From an uncultured Solirubrobacterales bacterium (lineage in GTDB: Bacteria; Actinomycetota; Thermoleophilia; Solirubrobacterales; 70-9), in assembly GCA_903891285.1 (NCBI GenBank), contig CAITDZ010000053.1:1-33079 (forward strand): a DNA stretch of 33,079 nucleotides, given 5' to 3'. Made by a program: the position numbers and the translations under genes. Below the pieces are notes generated by a model, which did not search any database, was not told the DNA's origin, and saw only the letters and a list, made by a program, of their open reading frames with translations. This document shows, in pieces, positions 31,662 to 33,079 of the stretch; within the stretch, counting starts at the first letter, position 1; each line of letters opens with the position of its first letter.

Positions 31662-32387
31662 TCAGCCCTTGCTCCGGTCTTGGTCGCTCCCCGCAGCCCC
31701 CTCACTGACCTCCACCTCGCCGGAGGATTCCCCGCCCGAGCTCCGACTTGCCCTGAACAGCTCGAAGAAGACGGGGAGGACCGAGATCAGGACGATCGCG
31801 ATCAGGATCGGCTCGATGTTGTCCTTGACGAACTGGATACCACCGAGGAAGTAGCCGAGAGCGGTCACCCCAACGCCCCAGAGGACCCCTCCGATCACGT
31901 TGTAGGTGACGAAGACCCGGTACTGCATCCTGGAGGTGCCGGCCATCACCGGCACGAAGGTCCGGACGATCGGCACGAACCGGGCCAGGACCACCGTCTT
32001 GGGTCCGTGCCTCTCGAAGAAGGCGGCAGAGCGGTCGACGTACTCACGCTTGAAGAACCGGCTGTCTGGCCGATCGAAGAGCGGGGTTCCGAACTTCCGG
32101 CCGATCGCATAACCGACCTGGTCTCCGGCGATCGCGGCGAGGGGAATGGTGACCAGCAGGACCCAGATGGGCGGCAGGACCCCGGAGGCGGAGAGCAGGC
32201 CCGCGGTGAAGAGGAGGGAGTCACCCGGCAGGAAGAATCCGACCAGCAGACCGGACTCGATGAAGACGATCGCCAGGATGCCGAGGGTTCCGAACGTCCT
32301 GATCAGGTTCTCGGGATCGAGCCACGAAGGGCCCAGGGCGATCGGGGTCGAGTGGGCCAGCCAGGCGAGGGCTTCGGAGGGGTCCAC
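31662..32387 (-). CDS. DedA family membrane protein
   Basis: 241-aa DedA/SNARE-associated (PF09335) membrane protein. Family motifs are FFLPGDSLLFTAG (51-63) with the re-entrant F-x-PG-D/E, GDQVGYAIGRKFG (88-100) and ARFVPIVRTFVPVMAG (135-150), which contains the essential arginines. There are several membrane helices and an acidic Ser/Gly/Glu tail after 215. DedA proteins act in membrane homeostasis; some are undecaprenyl-phosphate or phospholipid scramblases. Start: GTG 32387, 7 nt after TACCTT, no Shine-Dalgarno. It heads a minus-strand run with lysozyme and the four-helix protein. Confidence 0.92.
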   Translation of the reverse strand: MDPSEALAWLAHSTPIALGPSWLDPENLIRTFGTLGILAIVFIESGLLVGFFLPGDSLLFTAGLLSASGVLPPIWVLLVTIPLAAIAGDQVGYAIGRKFGTPLFDRPDSRFFKREYVDRSAAFFERHGPKTVVLARFVPIVRTFVPVMAGTSRMQYRVFVTYNVIGGVLWGVGVTALGYFLGGIQFVKDNIEPILIAIVLISVLPVFFELFRASRSSGGESSGEVEVSEGAAGSDQDRSKG

Positions 32388-32394
32388 GACCTAG

Positions 32395-32400
32395 AAGGTA
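32395..32400 (-). promoter_or_regulatory. putative -10 hexamer for leaderless dedA
   Basis: TACCTT on the minus strand with a 7-nt spacer to GTG 32387. Same hexamer as at 2223. Confidence 0.4.
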
Positions 32401-32440
32401 GCGGGGCGAAGGGATGGCCGTGCCCGTCCGGTCCCGTCTG

Positions 32441-32612
32441 TTAGGTTGCGACCGAAGTCGGTCAAGCCCCCGAACGGGGCCAGGGAATCCGGTCGAAATC
32501 CGGAACTGGCGCGCAGCGGTGGGGACGCGAAGAGACCGGGCTCGAATGCCACTGGACCACCGGTCCGGGAAGGCAGCCCAGGCGAAGCGTCCAAGTCCGA
32601 AGACCTACCGGC
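32441..32612 (+). promoter_or_regulatory. cobalamin (AdoCbl-type) riboswitch
   Basis: The region lines up by eye with the cobalamin riboswitch consensus over its whole core. In order it has GACCGA/TCGGTC and CCCC/GGGG stems, AGGGAA-TCCGGT-AAATCCGG-ACTG at about 32482-32508, a GCAGCGGT equivalent of CCGCAACTGT, GCCACTGG (32548-32555), CGGGAAGG (32566-32573) and the B12 box AAGTCCGAAGACCTACCGG (32593-32611). The 5' TAGGT (32442-32446) pairs with ACCTA inside the B12 box (32603-32607), closing the element. It should bind a cobalamin and reduce expression of the gene at 32686 when B12 is plentiful. TAGGTT at 32442 could also be a -10, so the transcript start is uncertain. Confidence 0.88.
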
Positions 32613-32654
32613 TTTACGCCTCCGGCCACCCGCTGGGACGCGTCACTGGAAAAC

Positions 32655-32673
32655 GGACCTCGCGCACAGGTCC
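32655..32673 (+). promoter_or_regulatory. hairpin abutting the ribosome site, probable expression platform
   Basis: GGACCT (32655-32660) and AGGTCC (32668-32673) form a perfect 6-bp stem with a 7-nt loop (CGCGCAC), directly next to the AGGAG ribosome site at 32674-32678. No T-tract follows, so translational control by the riboswitch is more likely than termination. Confidence 0.45.
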
Positions 32674-32685
32674 AGGAGAAAGAGG

Positions 32686-33079
32686 ATGAAAATGAAGAGC
32701 AGGTTCCTGATTGCGTCCGCCGCGATGGTGGCGGTTGCCGGACTTCTGATGTCGTCGGGTGCCCTGGCGTCCGCGAAGGTGCCGGTCGAGGTTCGGGTCG
32801 TCACCTTTCGGGGCGAGATCCTCGCCCAAGGGAGCGTCAGGACCGGGACGACAACCGTTGAGACCTCGAGGCGGGCGACTTGCCTGGGCGGAAAGCCCAC
32901 AGATGATCGGAAGCGAGTCGCGGGGGCCACCGCCCTTGGTGCCCTGGTCGACCTCGCTCGACGGGCTCCGCGGCTCGACCCGCTGCTGCTTTCGGGAGCC
33001 TTCGACTTTGGCATCGGACTCTGCGGAGTCGGTTCGGCCGTCGCCACCGGGAAGCAGTGGTGGGCCCTGAAGGTGAACG
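32686..33079 (+). CDS. secreted DUF4430/transcobalamin-C-like protein (partial)
   Basis: The first 131 residues are visible; the gene leaves the right edge. A signal peptide spans about 1-30 (FLIASAAMVAVAGLLMSSGA, then ALASA). From residue 32 a beta-strand VPVEVRVVTFRGEILAQGSV opens a domain. ATALGALVDLAR and FDFGIGLCGVGSA lead to GKQWWALKVN, matching the DUF4430/transcobalamin C-terminal pattern (tvlDaL ... I.gv ... yWwyyvNG). Cys66 and Cys113 may form a disulfide. Start ATG 32686 is preceded by AGGAGAAAGAGG. Control by a cobalamin riboswitch and the transcobalamin-like fold both point to extracellular B12 capture. Confidence 0.75.
   Translation, partial: MKMKSRFLIASAAMVAVAGLLMSSGALASAKVPVEVRVVTFRGEILAQGSVRTGTTTVETSRRATCLGGKPTDDRKRVAGATALGALVDLARRAPRLDPLLLSGAFDFGIGLCGVGSAVATGKQWWALKVN

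Noticed and set aside
32441-32459. TTAGGTT resembling an iron box
   Set aside because: It is the 5' arm of the cobalamin riboswitch, pairing with ACCTA in the B12 box, and has no matching downstream half-site.

Overview
The window is high-GC, gene-dense and free of mobile elements. Six-gene mce clusters, HtaA-domain heme proteins, type III glutamine synthetase, DtxR/IdeR-like iron boxes and apparently leaderless genes together point to an actinobacterium. My best guess is class Thermoleophilia (Solirubrobacterales or relatives). That placement is an inference from gene style, not a measurement.

Layout. (1) Positions 1-194 hold the end of an unrecognised gene. (2) Positions 182-9901 are a heme/iron island. 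On the minus strand lie a HugZ-like heme oxygenase, a squalene/phytoene synthase and an epoxide-hydrolase-like protein. On the plus strand lie a heme ABC importer (HmuT-U-V-like), two secreted HtaA-type proteins and a PKD-containing membrane-anchored protein. DtxR/IdeR-like boxes sit at both control regions (3218 and 6110-6146). (3) Positions 9911-12864, minus strand: type III glutamine synthetase followed by a metallo-beta-lactamase-fold hydrolase. (4) Positions 13092-13964: a secreted M23 peptidase. (5) Positions 14116-23002: six overlapping MCE/MlaD genes (MceA-F order) with no YrbE permease or ATPase beside them, then a secreted protein of unknown function and a strong terminator. (6) Positions 24025-24253: tRNA-Leu(CAG) and tRNA-Glu(CTC). 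(7) Positions 24268-25160: a small SRPBCC-like protein and a small ABM-like protein. (8) Positions 25178-30400: a five-gene, tightly coupled cluster behind a heavily folded leader. It holds two APC transporters with C-terminal UspA-like domains, a 65-aa two-helix protein between them and two TrkA/RCK proteins. I read this as a probable potassium (or other cation) uptake system. (9) Positions 30406-32387, minus strand: a DedA protein, a secreted GH24 lysozyme and a four-helix membrane protein. (10) Positions 32441-33079: a cobalamin riboswitch in front of a secreted DUF4430/transcobalamin-C-like protein that runs off the window.

Two themes recur. First, surface capture and import of scarce cofactors: heme under iron boxes and B12 under a riboswitch, plus lipid-type MCE proteins. 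Second, many genes lack a Shine-Dalgarno but carry a TANNNT hexamer 6-8 nt before the start codon, the hallmark of leaderless transcripts in actinobacteria. This was used to choose several starts.
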